Assembly: GCA_903844115.1 (NCBI GenBank)
Contig: CAIMSI010000130.1
Location: 1-32,208, forward strand
DNA: 32,208 nt
Reading direction: 5' to 3'
From: an uncultured Actinomycetes bacterium
Lineage (GTDB): Bacteria; Actinomycetota; Actinomycetes; Nanopelagicales; Nanopelagicaceae
A program made the translations under genes and the position numbers. Shown in pieces: positions 20,264-27,906 of this stretch. The notes beneath the pieces are model-generated. The model did no database searches and had not been told where the DNA came from. It saw only the letters and a program-made list of their open reading frames with translations. The first letter of the stretch is position 1; each line of letters starts with the position of its first letter.

Positions 20264-20898
20264 TGATAGCTCCTACGCTCACTGGGTGCTGGAATTGTTG
20301 CACCTTGGAATTCAACTGGAATTCCACCAAGTGGATAATCCTTGCGTTGTGGATGGCCTGCCCAATCATCTGGCATCAAGATGCGAGTTAATCCGGCGTG
20401 CCCATCGAAAATGATTCCAAACATGTCAAAAGTTTCGCGCTCGTGCCAATTATTTCCTGCCCATACTTCAACAAGAGATGGGATGTGTGAATCAGCATCT
20501 GGGACAGAAACTTCTAGGCGAATTCGGCGATTGTGAGTCAATGAAAGTAATGGATATACGGCGTGCAGTTCGCGATCAGTTTGTTCTGGGTAATGCACTC
20601 CACTTACACCCAAGCACATTTCAAATGAGAGTTTTGGATTGTCGCGCAGAATTTTTGCGACATCAACAAGTTTCTCACGCTTTACATGGAAAGTTAGTTC
20701 GCCATTTTGAATGACGACACTTTCAATTGCATCATTGAACTCTGGGTAAGCGCGCTCTAAATCATCAGCAACTTCATCAAAATAGCTTCCATAAGGACGC
20801 TCGGCAGAACCAGTCGATGCCCCTGTGCGGACTAATCCACCAAAACCTGATGTATCGCCAGTGCCCTGAACGCCAAACATTCCTTCGTCTTGGCTCAT
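20260..20898 (-). CDS. nuoC: NADH-quinone oxidoreductase subunit C
   Basis: The 30-kDa-type hydrophilic subunit of complex I, 212 residues. The signature [17 protein letters not shown] followed by [20 protein letters not shown] is diagnostic. The first 40 residues are a glycine-rich, low-complexity leader seen in actinobacterial NuoC. Both junctions are ATGA overlaps (nuoB before, nuoD after). Confidence 0.97.
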   Translation of the reverse strand: MSQDEGMFGVQGTGDTSGFGGLVRTGASTGSAERPYGSYFDEVADDLERAYPEFNDAIESVVIQNGELTFHVKREKLVDVAKILRDNPKLSFEMCLGVSGVHYPEQTDRELHAVYPLLSLTHNRRIRLEVSVPDADSHIPSLVEVWAGNNWHERETFDMFGIIFDGHAGLTRILMPDDWAGHPQRKDYPLGGIPVEFQGATIPAPSERRSYQ

Positions 20899-21449
20899 GC
20901 GAGCAAGCCCTTATTTGCATGAGTTGGTTTAGTAGCAAGAGCAGCCGCTTCAACCTCGCGAATGATTTGAATGCGATTTGCTCCAAGTTTTGTATCTGAA
21001 ATTTGTTCATGAAGTTTGATGATTGCGTTCATTAACATTTCTGGACGTGGAGGACAACCTGGAAGATAAATATCAACCGGCACAATGTGATCAACGCCTT
21101 GAACAATTGCGTAGTTGTTGAACATTCCACCTGTTGAAGCGCATGCTCCCATCGAAAGAACCCATTTTGGTCCAGCCATTTGATCATAAATTTGGCGAAG
21201 TACTGGGGCCATCTTGTTAGAAAGTCGCCCTGCAACAATCATGAGATCGGCTTGGCGAGGTGAGCCTCGAAAAACTTCCATTCCGAAGCGTGAAAGATCA
21301 TATTTAGCTGTGGTCGTTGCCATCATTTCAATTGCGCAACATGCAAGACCAAAACTTGCAGGCCAAAGAGAAGTTTTACGAATATAGCCGGCGAGCTTTT
21401 CTACGGTAGTTAGTAGAAAGCCGCTAGGTAATTTTTCTTCTAGTCCCAT
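20895..21449 (-). CDS. nuoB: NADH-quinone oxidoreductase subunit B (cluster N2)
   Basis: The subunit that holds the terminal 4Fe-4S cluster N2 next to the quinone. The four ligands are the adjacent pair C37 and C38 ([10 protein letters not shown]), C103 ([12 protein letters not shown]) and C132 ([10 protein letters not shown]). The protein is 184 residues and starts [10 protein letters not shown], as in other actinobacteria. The ATG directly follows the nuoA stop (TAAATG). Confidence 0.98.
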   Translation of the reverse strand: MGLEEKLPSGFLLTTVEKLAGYIRKTSLWPASFGLACCAIEMMATTTAKYDLSRFGMEVFRGSPRQADLMIVAGRLSNKMAPVLRQIYDQMAGPKWVLSMGACASTGGMFNNYAIVQGVDHIVPVDIYLPGCPPRPEMLMNAIIKLHEQISDTKLGANRIQIIREVEAAALATKPTHANKGLLA

Positions 21450-21809
21450 TTAGTCCCATTCCAATCCACCGCGGCGCCAAACATATGCATACGCAACAAA
21501 AACTGTCAGAATAAAAATAACCATTTCGACAAGGCCGAATAATCCAAGCTTGTCGAATGTGACCGCCCATGGATATAGGAAAACTATTTCAATATCAAAA
21601 ACAATAAAAAGCATCGCTGTTAGGAAGTATTTCACTGGGAAGCGACCGCCCCCTGGAGCTTGAGGAGATGGCTCAATCCCACATTCGTACGCATCTGATT
21701 TTGCACGGTTGTAACGCTTTGGACCAGTAACTGAAGTGATGACAACTGAGAATGCGGCGAAGCCAAAACCTATGGCGCCGATGGCAAGAATCGGGACGTA
21801 TGGATTCAT
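21450..21809 (-). CDS. nuoA: NADH-quinone oxidoreductase subunit A
   Basis: The first gene of the nuo operon, a three-helix membrane subunit of 119 residues. Signatures are YECGIEPSPQAPGGGRFPVKYFLTAMLFI (cut here into YECGIEPS, GRFPVKYF and AMLFI) and FDIEIVFLYPWA, holding the conserved acidic residues. A predicted -10 box 9 bases before the ATG would give a very short leader, and no Shine-Dalgarno sequence is apparent. Confidence 0.96.
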   Translation of the reverse strand: MNPYVPILAIGAIGFGFAAFSVVITSVTGPKRYNRAKSDAYECGIEPSPQAPGGGRFPVKYFLTAMLFIVFDIEIVFLYPWAVTFDKLGLFGLVEMVIFILTVFVAYAYVWRRGGLEWD

Positions 21810-21818
21810 GATGTGTGC

Positions 21819-21847
21819 AGTCTACGGGGCAAGAGGCTTAGAAGGAA
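21819..21847 (-). promoter_or_regulatory. Predicted promoter of the nuo operon
   Basis: On the minus strand TAGACT (21824-21819) is a fair -10 box, 9 bases before ATG 21809. The -35 position with a 17-base spacer (21847-21842) reads TTCCTT, a poor match that falls inside an 11-bp tandem repeat, so activation by a bound protein is possible. The gene-free segment 21810-21896 contains this promoter, the repeat and an imperfect inverted repeat (21870-21881), but no terminator after menG. Confidence 0.4.
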
Positions 21848-21861
21848 TTTAGAAGGAATTT
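21840..21861. repeat. Perfect 11-bp tandem repeat at the nuo promoter
   Basis: AGAAGGAATTT occurs twice head to tail (21840-21850 and 21851-21861). The 11-bp period places both copies on the same DNA face, and the proximal copy covers the predicted -35 of nuoA. It may be a regulator site or a chance slippage duplication. Confidence 0.9.
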
Positions 21862-21896
21862 GGCGTAGGTCACATCGGTGAGGGTAAATGCTCGAT

Positions 21897-22592
21897 TTAT
21901 GGCTTATGCCCCACGTGAATAGCCACAATTCCAAAGGTCAGATCCTGCCAACCCACACCTTCCCATCCAGCCGATGCCATAACCGCTGCCAATCCCTTTT
22001 GATTGGGCCATGCCTGAATTGATTCGGCGAGATAAACATATGCATCCGGGTTTGAGGAAGTTTTGCGGGCAATAACGGGTAGAGCCTTCATTAAATAATT
22101 CATATAAATTGTGCGCAAAATTTTATTTGTAGGATGACTAAATTCCACAACAACCATTCGTCCGCCAGGCCTAACAACTCGAAAAGCGTCAGCGAGCGCA
22201 TCCTTGGCGTTACTGGTATTACGAAGTCCAAATGAAATTGTTGCAACATCAAATTCATTATTACCAAATGGCAACTTCAAGGCATCGCCCTGAACAAATG
22301 TTAAGTCAGGATTTCTTTTTCGGCCCGCATCAAGCATGCCCTTTGAAAAATCTAGTGCGACAACATCAGCGCCGCCGTCAGCAAGTGGTCGGCTAGATGA
22401 TCCCGTTCCTGCTGCGATGTCTAGGATTCTCATCCCCTTTGTAGGGGCAATAATCGAAGTGGCAACTTTGCGCCAAGCTTTTGTGCGATTAAGACTTAAT
22501 AGGTCATTAATAAAGTCATAGCGTTTTGCCACGCCATCGAACATAGCTGCGACTTCTCGAGGATCTTTATTCAGATCAGCTTTCTTACCCAC
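21897..22592 (-). CDS. menG: Demethylmenaquinone methyltransferase (MenG/UbiE)
   Basis: Adds the final methyl group to demethylmenaquinone using SAM. The protein shows the UbiE pattern: DPREVAAMFDGVAKRYDFIND near the start (cut here: MFDGVAKRYDFIND), SAM motif I LDIAAGTGSSS at about 57-67, a GDALKLPF acidic loop and FGLRN. GTG 22592 is taken as the start (231 residues) because homology begins there (GKKADLNKDPREVAAMF) and a promoter-like pair sits just upstream. The frame stays open upstream to 23012, but that part is antisense to bioY and is not counted. It lies directly upstream of the nuo operon in the same direction. Confidence 0.93.
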   Translation of the reverse strand: MGKKADLNKDPREVAAMFDGVAKRYDFINDLLSLNRTKAWRKVATSIIAPTKGMRILDIAAGTGSSSRPLADGGADVVALDFSKGMLDAGRKRNPDLTFVQGDALKLPFGNNEFDVATISFGLRNTSNAKDALADAFRVVRPGGRMVVVEFSHPTNKILRTIYMNYLMKALPVIARKTSSNPDAYVYLAESIQAWPNQKGLAAVMASAGWEGVGWQDLTFGIVAIHVGHKP

Positions 22593-22598
22593 GAGTAC

Positions 22599-22627
22599 AT
22601 TCTTCTCGGAGTACCCTTTCTTTACAA
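22599..22627 (-). promoter_or_regulatory. Predicted promoter of menG (leaderless)
   Basis: On the minus strand: -35 TTGTAA (22627-22622), 17-base spacer, -10 AAGAAT (22604-22599), then 6 bases to GTG 22592. Each hexamer matches the consensus at four positions. The geometry is the same as at deoC and menB. Confidence 0.4.
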
Positions 22628-22629
22628 AT

Positions 22630-22674
22630 CCTGTAGGTCCTGTAGGTCCTGTAAAACCTGCAGAACCGGTAGAA
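22630..22674. repeat. Five 9-bp tandem repeat units between menG and bioY
   Basis: Units start at 22630, 22639, 22648, 22657 and 22666. The first two are identical (CCTGTAGGT); the next are CCTGTAAAA, CCTGCAGAA and CCGGTAGAA. Multiples of three leave open frames on both strands: Pro-Val-x in the bioY frame and Gly-x-x (collagen-like) in the menG frame. The repeat starts 3 bases beyond the predicted menG -35. It fills nearly half of the 97-base gap, the longest non-coding stretch of the window. Confidence 0.9.
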
Positions 22675-22689
22675 AGAGGAAAGGTCGAT

Positions 22690-23280
22690 TTGCCAATGAG
22701 CACTACGCAACCAACAACCTTAAGATATGCCCTCATCGCACGCTCCACATTTGCCGTGAATAGCGCTCTTGCCCTTGCTGGCGTTGCCTTTATCTCCCTC
22801 ATGGCCCAAATCTCTTTCCCACTTCCTGGTTCGCCCGTTCCATTCACTGGACAAACTTTGGCTGTCCTATTACTTGGAACTGCATACGGTGCAAATCTCG
22901 GCCTTGCCACTCTCTCTTTATACATTGCTGCTGGAGTTGCCGGTCTACCGGTATTTACCCAAGCCACGCATGGCATCTCGCATTTAACCGGAGCGACCGG
23001 CGGATACCTCATTGGTATGGCAATTGCTTCATATCTTTCCGGATTCCTCGCCCAGAAGAAGTTTGATCAGAAGTTCTCAACAGTTATACCTACGATGATT
23101 TTGAGCAATATCGCAATATTCACATTCGGCTTGCTATGGCTTCAGCACTCAACTTCACAAAGCTGGAGTTGGACATTTGCGCATGGTTTCACTCCATTTA
23201 TCGCTGGTGAAGTGCTCAAGATCGCCATTGCAAGCACATCACTTCCAGTTGTGTGGAGATTCATAAGCCGCCTAAAGTAA
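22690..23280 (+). CDS. bioY: Biotin transporter BioY (ECF S component)
   Basis: A six-helix membrane protein of 196 residues, the substrate-binding S component for biotin uptake. The motif FPLPGSPVPFTGQTLAVLL followed by GAYG-type GTAYGANLGLATLSLYIAAG is diagnostic for BioY, as is GATGGYLIG in the second half. The ECF module (BioM/BioN or a shared EcfT) is not in the window, nor are biotin synthesis genes, which would fit a biotin-importing lifestyle. TTG 22690 is used because AAGG lies 5 bases upstream; ATG 22696, two codons later, is equally credible. It is followed 4 bases later by menF on the same strand, although the two are not linked in function. Confidence 0.94.
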   Translation: MPMSTTQPTTLRYALIARSTFAVNSALALAGVAFISLMAQISFPLPGSPVPFTGQTLAVLLLGTAYGANLGLATLSLYIAAGVAGLPVFTQATHGISHLTGATGGYLIGMAIASYLSGFLAQKKFDQKFSTVIPTMILSNIAIFTFGLLWLQHSTSQSWSWTFAHGFTPFIAGEVLKIAIASTSLPVVWRFISRLK

Positions 23281-23284
23281 GGCT

Positions 23285-24514
23285 GTGTCCACGCGAATAA
23301 CAACTGAGATTCTTGGAGAACTTCCACGGCTCAGCGAAGTAGCAACCACATCCCCACTTTCTACATCGTGGATACGTGGCGGAGATGGCCTCATTGGTTT
23401 TGGAAAATACAAATCCCATTCTGTCGTGGGCCCAAAACGATTTGCTGAAGCATCGCAATGGTGGAGAAATGAACTCTCTCAACTTGAAATTCATAATAAT
23501 GTCCATGGAAGTGGAACTGGCCCGATTCTCTTTACATCCTTTTCATTTCTAGAAAACGAAGAATCAGAACTTATAATTCCTGAAGTAATTGTGGGGCGCA
23601 AAGGTGACAAATCCTGGATCACTTGGGTGGGAAGCGTGCAACAACCTGCGCTCACATCACTCATCCAAAATAAACAATCACTGACACTCTCTTGGGGAGC
23701 GGGTTCGATCTCAGAAGAAGAATGGAAGAACCGAGTTACTCGCGCAGTCGAGAGAATCAAGAATGGTGAACTAGAAAAAGTTGTACTTGCTCGCGATATC
23801 AGTGCAATTAGTAATGAAGCAATAGACCTTCAAATACTTATACAACGCCTTGAAGCAGAGTACCCATCCACCTGGGTTTTTCTCGTTGAAAGCCTTGTCG
23901 GAGCAACACCTGAACTTCTCGTCCGCTTAAGCAAATCACTTGTTACTTCTCGAGTTCTAGCCGGAACGATTCGCAAAACTGGCGATGAAGCCAAAGACCT
24001 TACTCTTGCGGCGACACTTGCAAAGAGCTCGAAAGACCTGGAAGAGCATGAGTATGCCGTGCGTTCTGTAGCAGACGCGCTTGCTCCATTCTGTTCATCA
24101 ACAAACGTCCCAGAATCACCATTTGTTCTGCACTTATCTAATGTCATGCATCTGGCAACTGATGTAACGGGTGTAGTCAATGAATCTGCAACTCCAGTAG
24201 ATATGTTCACCGTGATGAAGGCTCTTCATCCCTCAGCCGCAGTTTGTGGAACACCGACGGATGATGCGCGTGAAATGATTAATGAAATTGAAGGAATGAA
24301 GCGCGGCAGGTACGCGGGTCCGGTTGGTTGGATAGATGCACGTGGTGATGGTGAAGTTGGGATTGCGCTGAGGTGTGGAAAATTATCGAGTGATAAACGG
24401 ACTATACGTTTGTTCGCAGGATGCGGTGTTGTTGCTGGCTCAAATCCAGAGGAGGAACTTGCCGAAAGTCAGGCTAAGTTACTACCAATGCGAACGGCGC
24501 TAATAACTCTCTGA
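23285..24514 (+). CDS. menF: Isochorismate synthase (MenF)
   Basis: Converts chorismate to isochorismate, the first step of menaquinone synthesis. The 409-residue protein has the chorismate-binding C-terminal domain: EKVVLARD with general-base K165, LVGATPELLVR, HPSAAVCGTP (315-324), the signature RGRYAGPVGW (340-349) and GCGVVAGSNPEEELAES near the end. Anthranilate synthase and salicylate synthase share the fold, but RGRYAGPVGW and the men neighbourhood favour MenF. The start GTG 23285 is 4 bases after the bioY stop. Its last 46 bases overlap the end of menD on the other strand. Confidence 0.93.
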   Translation: MSTRITTEILGELPRLSEVATTSPLSTSWIRGGDGLIGFGKYKSHSVVGPKRFAEASQWWRNELSQLEIHNNVHGSGTGPILFTSFSFLENEESELIIPEVIVGRKGDKSWITWVGSVQQPALTSLIQNKQSLTLSWGAGSISEEEWKNRVTRAVERIKNGELEKVVLARDISAISNEAIDLQILIQRLEAEYPSTWVFLVESLVGATPELLVRLSKSLVTSRVLAGTIRKTGDEAKDLTLAATLAKSSKDLEEHEYAVRSVADALAPFCSSTNVPESPFVLHLSNVMHLATDVTGVVNESATPVDMFTVMKALHPSAAVCGTPTDDAREMINEIEGMKRGRYAGPVGWIDARGDGEVGIALRCGKLSSDKRTIRLFAGCGVVAGSNPEEELAESQAKLLPMRTALITL

Positions 24515-26031
24515 TGTAACTCTTTCAAAGTTATCGCATTCGTTTCACGGGTTGGAACTTCAACAATCACAAAATGTAATCCAGAGTGGCCAAAAGCTCT
24601 ATTTAGATCACTCGCACTTTTTACCTTTTCGACCGAATATCCGAATCCCTTAATGATTGCTTCAAGATTCAAGTGGTGCGGGGTACCAAAAACCTTTTCA
24701 AATCCATCCGAGCCTGCTTGTGGCAGCGTTGAGAAAATTCCACCACCATTGTTGTCGATTATGAAAACTGTGTGATTATCAGAAGACGTATTTGTAAGAG
24801 CAGAGAGGTCATGAAGAAAAGTTAAATCTCCCACGATTGAATATGTTCGATCAAATACAGTTGCAATTCCAAAGGCTGTGGAAATATTTCCATCAATTCC
24901 AGCAAGCCCACGATTGGCAAATGTGTGTATTCCTTTTCGTGGCTGAGCAAGTGCTTCTAAATCGCGCACAGGTCTTGATGAACCAACAAAAAGTGCCGAC
25001 CCGTCTGGAATTAGCCGTGCTATCTCACGAGCCACGAATTGTTCCGACCAACCAAGTTCCAATGCTTTTTCCGCAAGTTTGCCTGCTTGATCCCACAAAC
25101 CATTCCACTGCGCATCAATTGAAGTTGGCTGGATTGCTGGAAGTTGAAAAAGGATTTGCGATGCTTCTCTTGCACTATCAATTTCTTCCGCTCGGGGGTC
25201 AATCACGATAGTACGAGCTGCCTGTGCAATATATGAATTAATACTTCTCGATAACGTTGTTCGTCCAATAACAACAATCTCATCTGCTTTAAAGGATTCA
25301 CGCAGAGATGCATCTGATAGAAATAGCGCTGCATGCGCAATCGCACCGCTAAAGGAAAGCGGATCTTCTGCAATGACCGGGAGACCGGACTTTGTAATAA
25401 CTTCGTTAATCATTTCTTCACTGAATCCCGCGCGATCATGTCCTATGACGATTATCGAACGAGGTGAAACATTGAGCTCACCTGAGGTAGTCACAATTTC
25501 CTTGACCTTTGTATGTGTAATTCCGTCTAACCAATCAATGCTGCTATCTTTTTCAAGAAGAGGCTCATCAAATTGAAGATTTACATGAACTGGTCCGCCC
25601 CGCAGAAGTGACGCGCAATCTATTGGCTCGGAAGTATCAGTTGTCTTTAGAGGGACCAAGATTCCGTTTTGTAGCGTTGTTTGATTTGCTCCAGTTTTGC
25701 GCAATCGCGATGGGCGATCAGCGGTTAAAAATAATAGATTCAATTGTGAGTGATAAGCCTCAAGAGCTGCCGGATGATAATTGGCTACTGCTGTTCCACT
25801 GGTGCAAATCAGCGCAACATAATTATTCGTTGCTTTGGCAATACCTAGTGCAAAGTAGGCAGCGCCGCGTTCATCTATCTTTACATGTAGGTCTATTAAT
25901 CCCTTTTCCGAAGCTTCATTGAGAGCTAAAGATAATGGAGCATTTCGAGAGCCAGGTGATAAAACAAAATTACTCACTCCAAGTTCAATGAGTTGGCGAA
26001 TGGTAGAGCGAGCTAGATGTGATGCATTCAC
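24469..26031 (-). CDS. menD: SEPHCHC synthase (MenD), ThDP-dependent
   Basis: Adds a succinyl-semialdehyde-ThDP unit to isochorismate. Motifs (numbered from the GTG start): SPGSRNAPL at 25-33, catalytic glutamate E54 in DERGAA, TSGTAVANYHPA, LTADRP, and the ThDP/Mg motif GDLTFLHD at 401-408 with NNGGGIF at 427-433. GTG 26031 overlaps the menC stop as GTGA, has GGGAGGA 9 bases upstream and gives MNASHLARSTI, which aligns with other MenD starts. ATG 26040 and TTG 26049 are open alternatives. At 520 residues it is slightly short for the family, with no missing motif. The gene end lies inside the end of convergent menF. Confidence 0.94.
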   Translation of the reverse strand: MNASHLARSTIRQLIELGVSNFVLSPGSRNAPLSLALNEASEKGLIDLHVKIDERGAAYFALGIAKATNNYVALICTSGTAVANYHPAALEAYHSQLNLLFLTADRPSRLRKTGANQTTLQNGILVPLKTTDTSEPIDCASLLRGGPVHVNLQFDEPLLEKDSSIDWLDGITHTKVKEIVTTSGELNVSPRSIIVIGHDRAGFSEEMINEVITKSGLPVIAEDPLSFSGAIAHAALFLSDASLRESFKADEIVVIGRTTLSRSINSYIAQAARTIVIDPRAEEIDSAREASQILFQLPAIQPTSIDAQWNGLWDQAGKLAEKALELGWSEQFVAREIARLIPDGSALFVGSSRPVRDLEALAQPRKGIHTFANRGLAGIDGNISTAFGIATVFDRTYSIVGDLTFLHDLSALTNTSSDNHTVFIIDNNGGGIFSTLPQAGSDGFEKVFGTPHHLNLEAIIKGFGYSVEKVKSASDLNRAFGHSGLHFVIVEVPTRETNAITLKELHQRVISAVRIGSNLA

Positions 26032-27002
26032 TGGTCCCATTCCTCCCAATCCTTAATTATTTCTATAACGCGATTCTTCCACCATTGAACGCGATCATCA
26101 CTCACTCGATATTTTTCTATAAGCTTGAAATCAGGCTCCACCCGCTTAACCTCAATCACTCCTTCTTGTGGAATAAGTGGTGGCGTGGCGATATCTGATT
26201 CTAGAAGTGCGATTGTTCCAAGGCCACAGGCATAGTCAAGAGACTCAAAAGATGCGGCAAGGGCAAGTGAATGTGAAATTCCGATTCCTGTATCAAGCGC
26301 GCTCGATACGACTATGGGAAGACCTGCTTGAATCGCAATTGCGTGAGCTGATGCCATCCCGCCAGTAGGCGCCCACTTAACTATGGCTATGTCGGCTACT
26401 TCTTGAAGACTTGAAAAATTACTTCCAAGATTCTTCCGAATGGATTCATCAACAGCAATTTTCATTGGAATTTGCGATTTAAGTTTTCCCAGATCGGCCA
26501 AACTTGTACAAGGTTGTTCTATGTATTCAAATACTTTCCCAAAGCGCAAGTGGAAATCATGTAGATGCAGGAGCGCTTCATCAAGCGTCCAAGATCCATT
26601 TACATCTAATCGAATTTTGGCATTTGGAAGAATATTGAGCGTCTCCTCGACGAGTTCTGATCCACTTACAAAGTCGTTGACTTTAATTTTTACCGTAGTA
26701 CATCCATTAAAACCAGCAAGAATTCCAGCAACGCGGTCGACGGGGACCATCGGAAGTGTGGCATTTACAGCAACTTTGTTTCGATACAACTTTGGCCAAG
26801 GTGTATTCGCCCCCTCAAGTGCTGCACGCAACCATGTAGAAGATTCTTCCTTCTCATATTCAAGAAAAGGTGAGAACTCCGACCAGCCTTCAGACCCACG
26901 GAAAATTGCTGCTTCCCGAACTGTTATTCCACGAAATGGGGTTTTCGTCGGAATAGCAATAACAGTGAAATCCTGAAACTGCTTATCTGGGAAGGAATTC
27001 AT
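26028..27002 (-). CDS. menC: o-Succinylbenzoate synthase (MenC)
   Basis: An enolase-superfamily dehydratase that aromatises SHCHC to o-succinylbenzoate. The catalytic set is visible: K105/K107 (TVKIKVND), metal ligands D133 (RLDVNGSW), E162 (YIEQP) and D185 (AVDES), and the opposite lysine K209 (IVKWAPTGG). With 324 residues it is a normal length for this subgroup. It lies 5 bases after menB and shares four bases with menD, so menB-menC-menD form one operon. Confidence 0.94.
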   Translation of the reverse strand: MNSFPDKQFQDFTVIAIPTKTPFRGITVREAAIFRGSEGWSEFSPFLEYEKEESSTWLRAALEGANTPWPKLYRNKVAVNATLPMVPVDRVAGILAGFNGCTTVKIKVNDFVSGSELVEETLNILPNAKIRLDVNGSWTLDEALLHLHDFHLRFGKVFEYIEQPCTSLADLGKLKSQIPMKIAVDESIRKNLGSNFSSLQEVADIAIVKWAPTGGMASAHAIAIQAGLPIVVSSALDTGIGISHSLALAASFESLDYACGLGTIALLESDIATPPLIPQEGVIEVKRVEPDFKLIEKYRVSDDRVQWWKNRVIEIIKDWEEWDQ

Positions 27003-27007
27003 AAAGA

Positions 27008-27886
27008 TTAAGGACGCTTCGGGAACTTTCCGAAATTTGGCTCGCGCTTTTCTTTAAAAGCATTTCGCCCTTCTTGTCCTTCTTCTGTCAAGTAGAAAAG
27101 AAGTGTTGCATCTCCTGCAAGCTGTTGAACTCCAGCCAGTCCATCATCAGCCGCGTTCAATCCGGCCTTCAACAAACGCAGCGCCATTGGTGAGTGGCGA
27201 AGAATTTCGCGGCACCATGAAACGGTTTCTGCTTCTAGTTCGCTCACTGGAACTACTTTGTTTACCAATCCCATATCGAGTGCTTCTTGCGCATCGTATT
27301 GACGAGCCAGGAACCAAATTTCACGAGCCTTCTTTTGACCGACATGTGCTGCAAGTAGGCCAGCACCATATCCACCATCAAATGACCCAACCATTGGTCC
27401 TGTCTGTCCAAACTTTGCATTGTCAGCAGCAATAGTTAAATCACAGACAACATGCAGAACATGCACACCGCCAATAGCCCAACCTGCAACCATTGCAATA
27501 ATCGGCTTAGGTGTGCGACGAATCTGAACTTGAAGATCTAGAACATTGAGACGGCCAATTCCTTTTTTACCAAGCGCATCCGAACCGATGTATCCATCAT
27601 CTCCTCGAACGTTGATATCTCCACCAGAACAAAAAGCTTCATCCCCGGCACCAGTTAAAATAATTACGCCAACCTGATCATCATCACGTGCTAAATCAAA
27701 AGCAAGGCGAAGCTCGGCCAAAGTTTCTGGGCGAAATGCATTACGAACCTCAGGGCGATTAATAGTTATCTTTGCAATGCCTTCCGCCACTAGATAAGTA
27801 ATGTCACCGAATTTTTCACCGCCAGCACCCTTTTCCCAAGCAGGTATGGTGCGGCTTCCAAATTCGCGTTTGATTGGCTTGCTCAT
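27008..27886 (-). CDS. menB: 1,4-Dihydroxy-2-naphthoyl-CoA synthase (MenB)
   Basis: A crotonase-fold enzyme that closes the naphthoquinone ring from o-succinylbenzoyl-CoA. Close agreement with the family: [10 protein letters not shown] (86-95), [15 protein letters not shown] (160-174), [16 protein letters not shown] and the C-terminal [11 protein letters not shown] tail. One oddity is V141 in [11 protein letters not shown], where almost all MenB have Gly (GGGH); the middle glycine (G140), which by analogy with enoyl-CoA hydratase lines the oxyanion hole, is kept. ATG 27886 has a -10 box 6 bases upstream and no Shine-Dalgarno sequence. First gene of menBCD; only 20 bases separate it from divergent menE. 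Confidence 0.95.
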   Translation of the reverse strand: MSKPIKREFGSRTIPAWEKGAGGEKFGDITYLVAEGIAKITINRPEVRNAFRPETLAELRLAFDLARDDDQVGVIILTGAGDEAFCSGGDINVRGDDGYIGSDALGKKGIGRLNVLDLQVQIRRTPKPIIAMVAGWAIGGVHVLHVVCDLTIAADNAKFGQTGPMVGSFDGGYGAGLLAAHVGQKKAREIWFLARQYDAQEALDMGLVNKVVPVSELEAETVSWCREILRHSPMALRLLKAGLNAADDGLAGVQQLAGDATLLFYLTEEGQEGRNAFKEKREPNFGKFPKRP

Positions 27887-27897
27887 AGAGGTAGCCT
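27870..27897 (+). promoter_or_regulatory. Predicted promoter of menE, overlapping that of menB
   Basis: Plus strand: -35 TTGATT (27870-27875) inside menB, a 16-base spacer, -10 TAGCCT (27892-27897), then 9 bases to ATG 27907. The -10 shares five bases with the menB -10 on the opposite strand. Confidence 0.4.
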
Positions 27898-27898
27898 A
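27893..27898 (-). promoter_or_regulatory. Predicted -10 box of menB (shared with menE)
   Basis: Minus strand TAGGCT (27898-27893) is followed by six bases (ACCTCT) and then ATG 27886, the same leaderless spacing as at deoC. The -35 position (about 27916-27921, TGAAGT) is poor and lies inside menE. Confidence 0.4.
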
Positions 27899-27906
27899 CG
27901 GGGGTC

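Noticed and set aside
21441-21460. Perfect 10-bp tandem repeat TAGTCCCATT at the nuoA-nuoB junction.
   Set aside because: It is explained by the conserved end of NuoA (Trp-Asp-stop) and the conserved start of NuoB (Met-Gly-Leu) happening to share codons. No sign of regulation.
21870-21881. TCACATCGGTGA, an imperfect inverted repeat upstream of the nuo promoter.
   Set aside because: Arms are only 4 bp, the orientation is not that of a CRP-type site, and such a match is common by chance. Mentioned in the promoter entry only.
22593-23012. A 140-residue N-terminal extension of menG, open to 23012.
   Set aside because: Nearly all of it is antisense to bioY, has no homology to methyltransferases, and a promoter-like pair and the family start point to GTG 22592. 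The stretch with collagen-like triplets is reported as a repeat instead.
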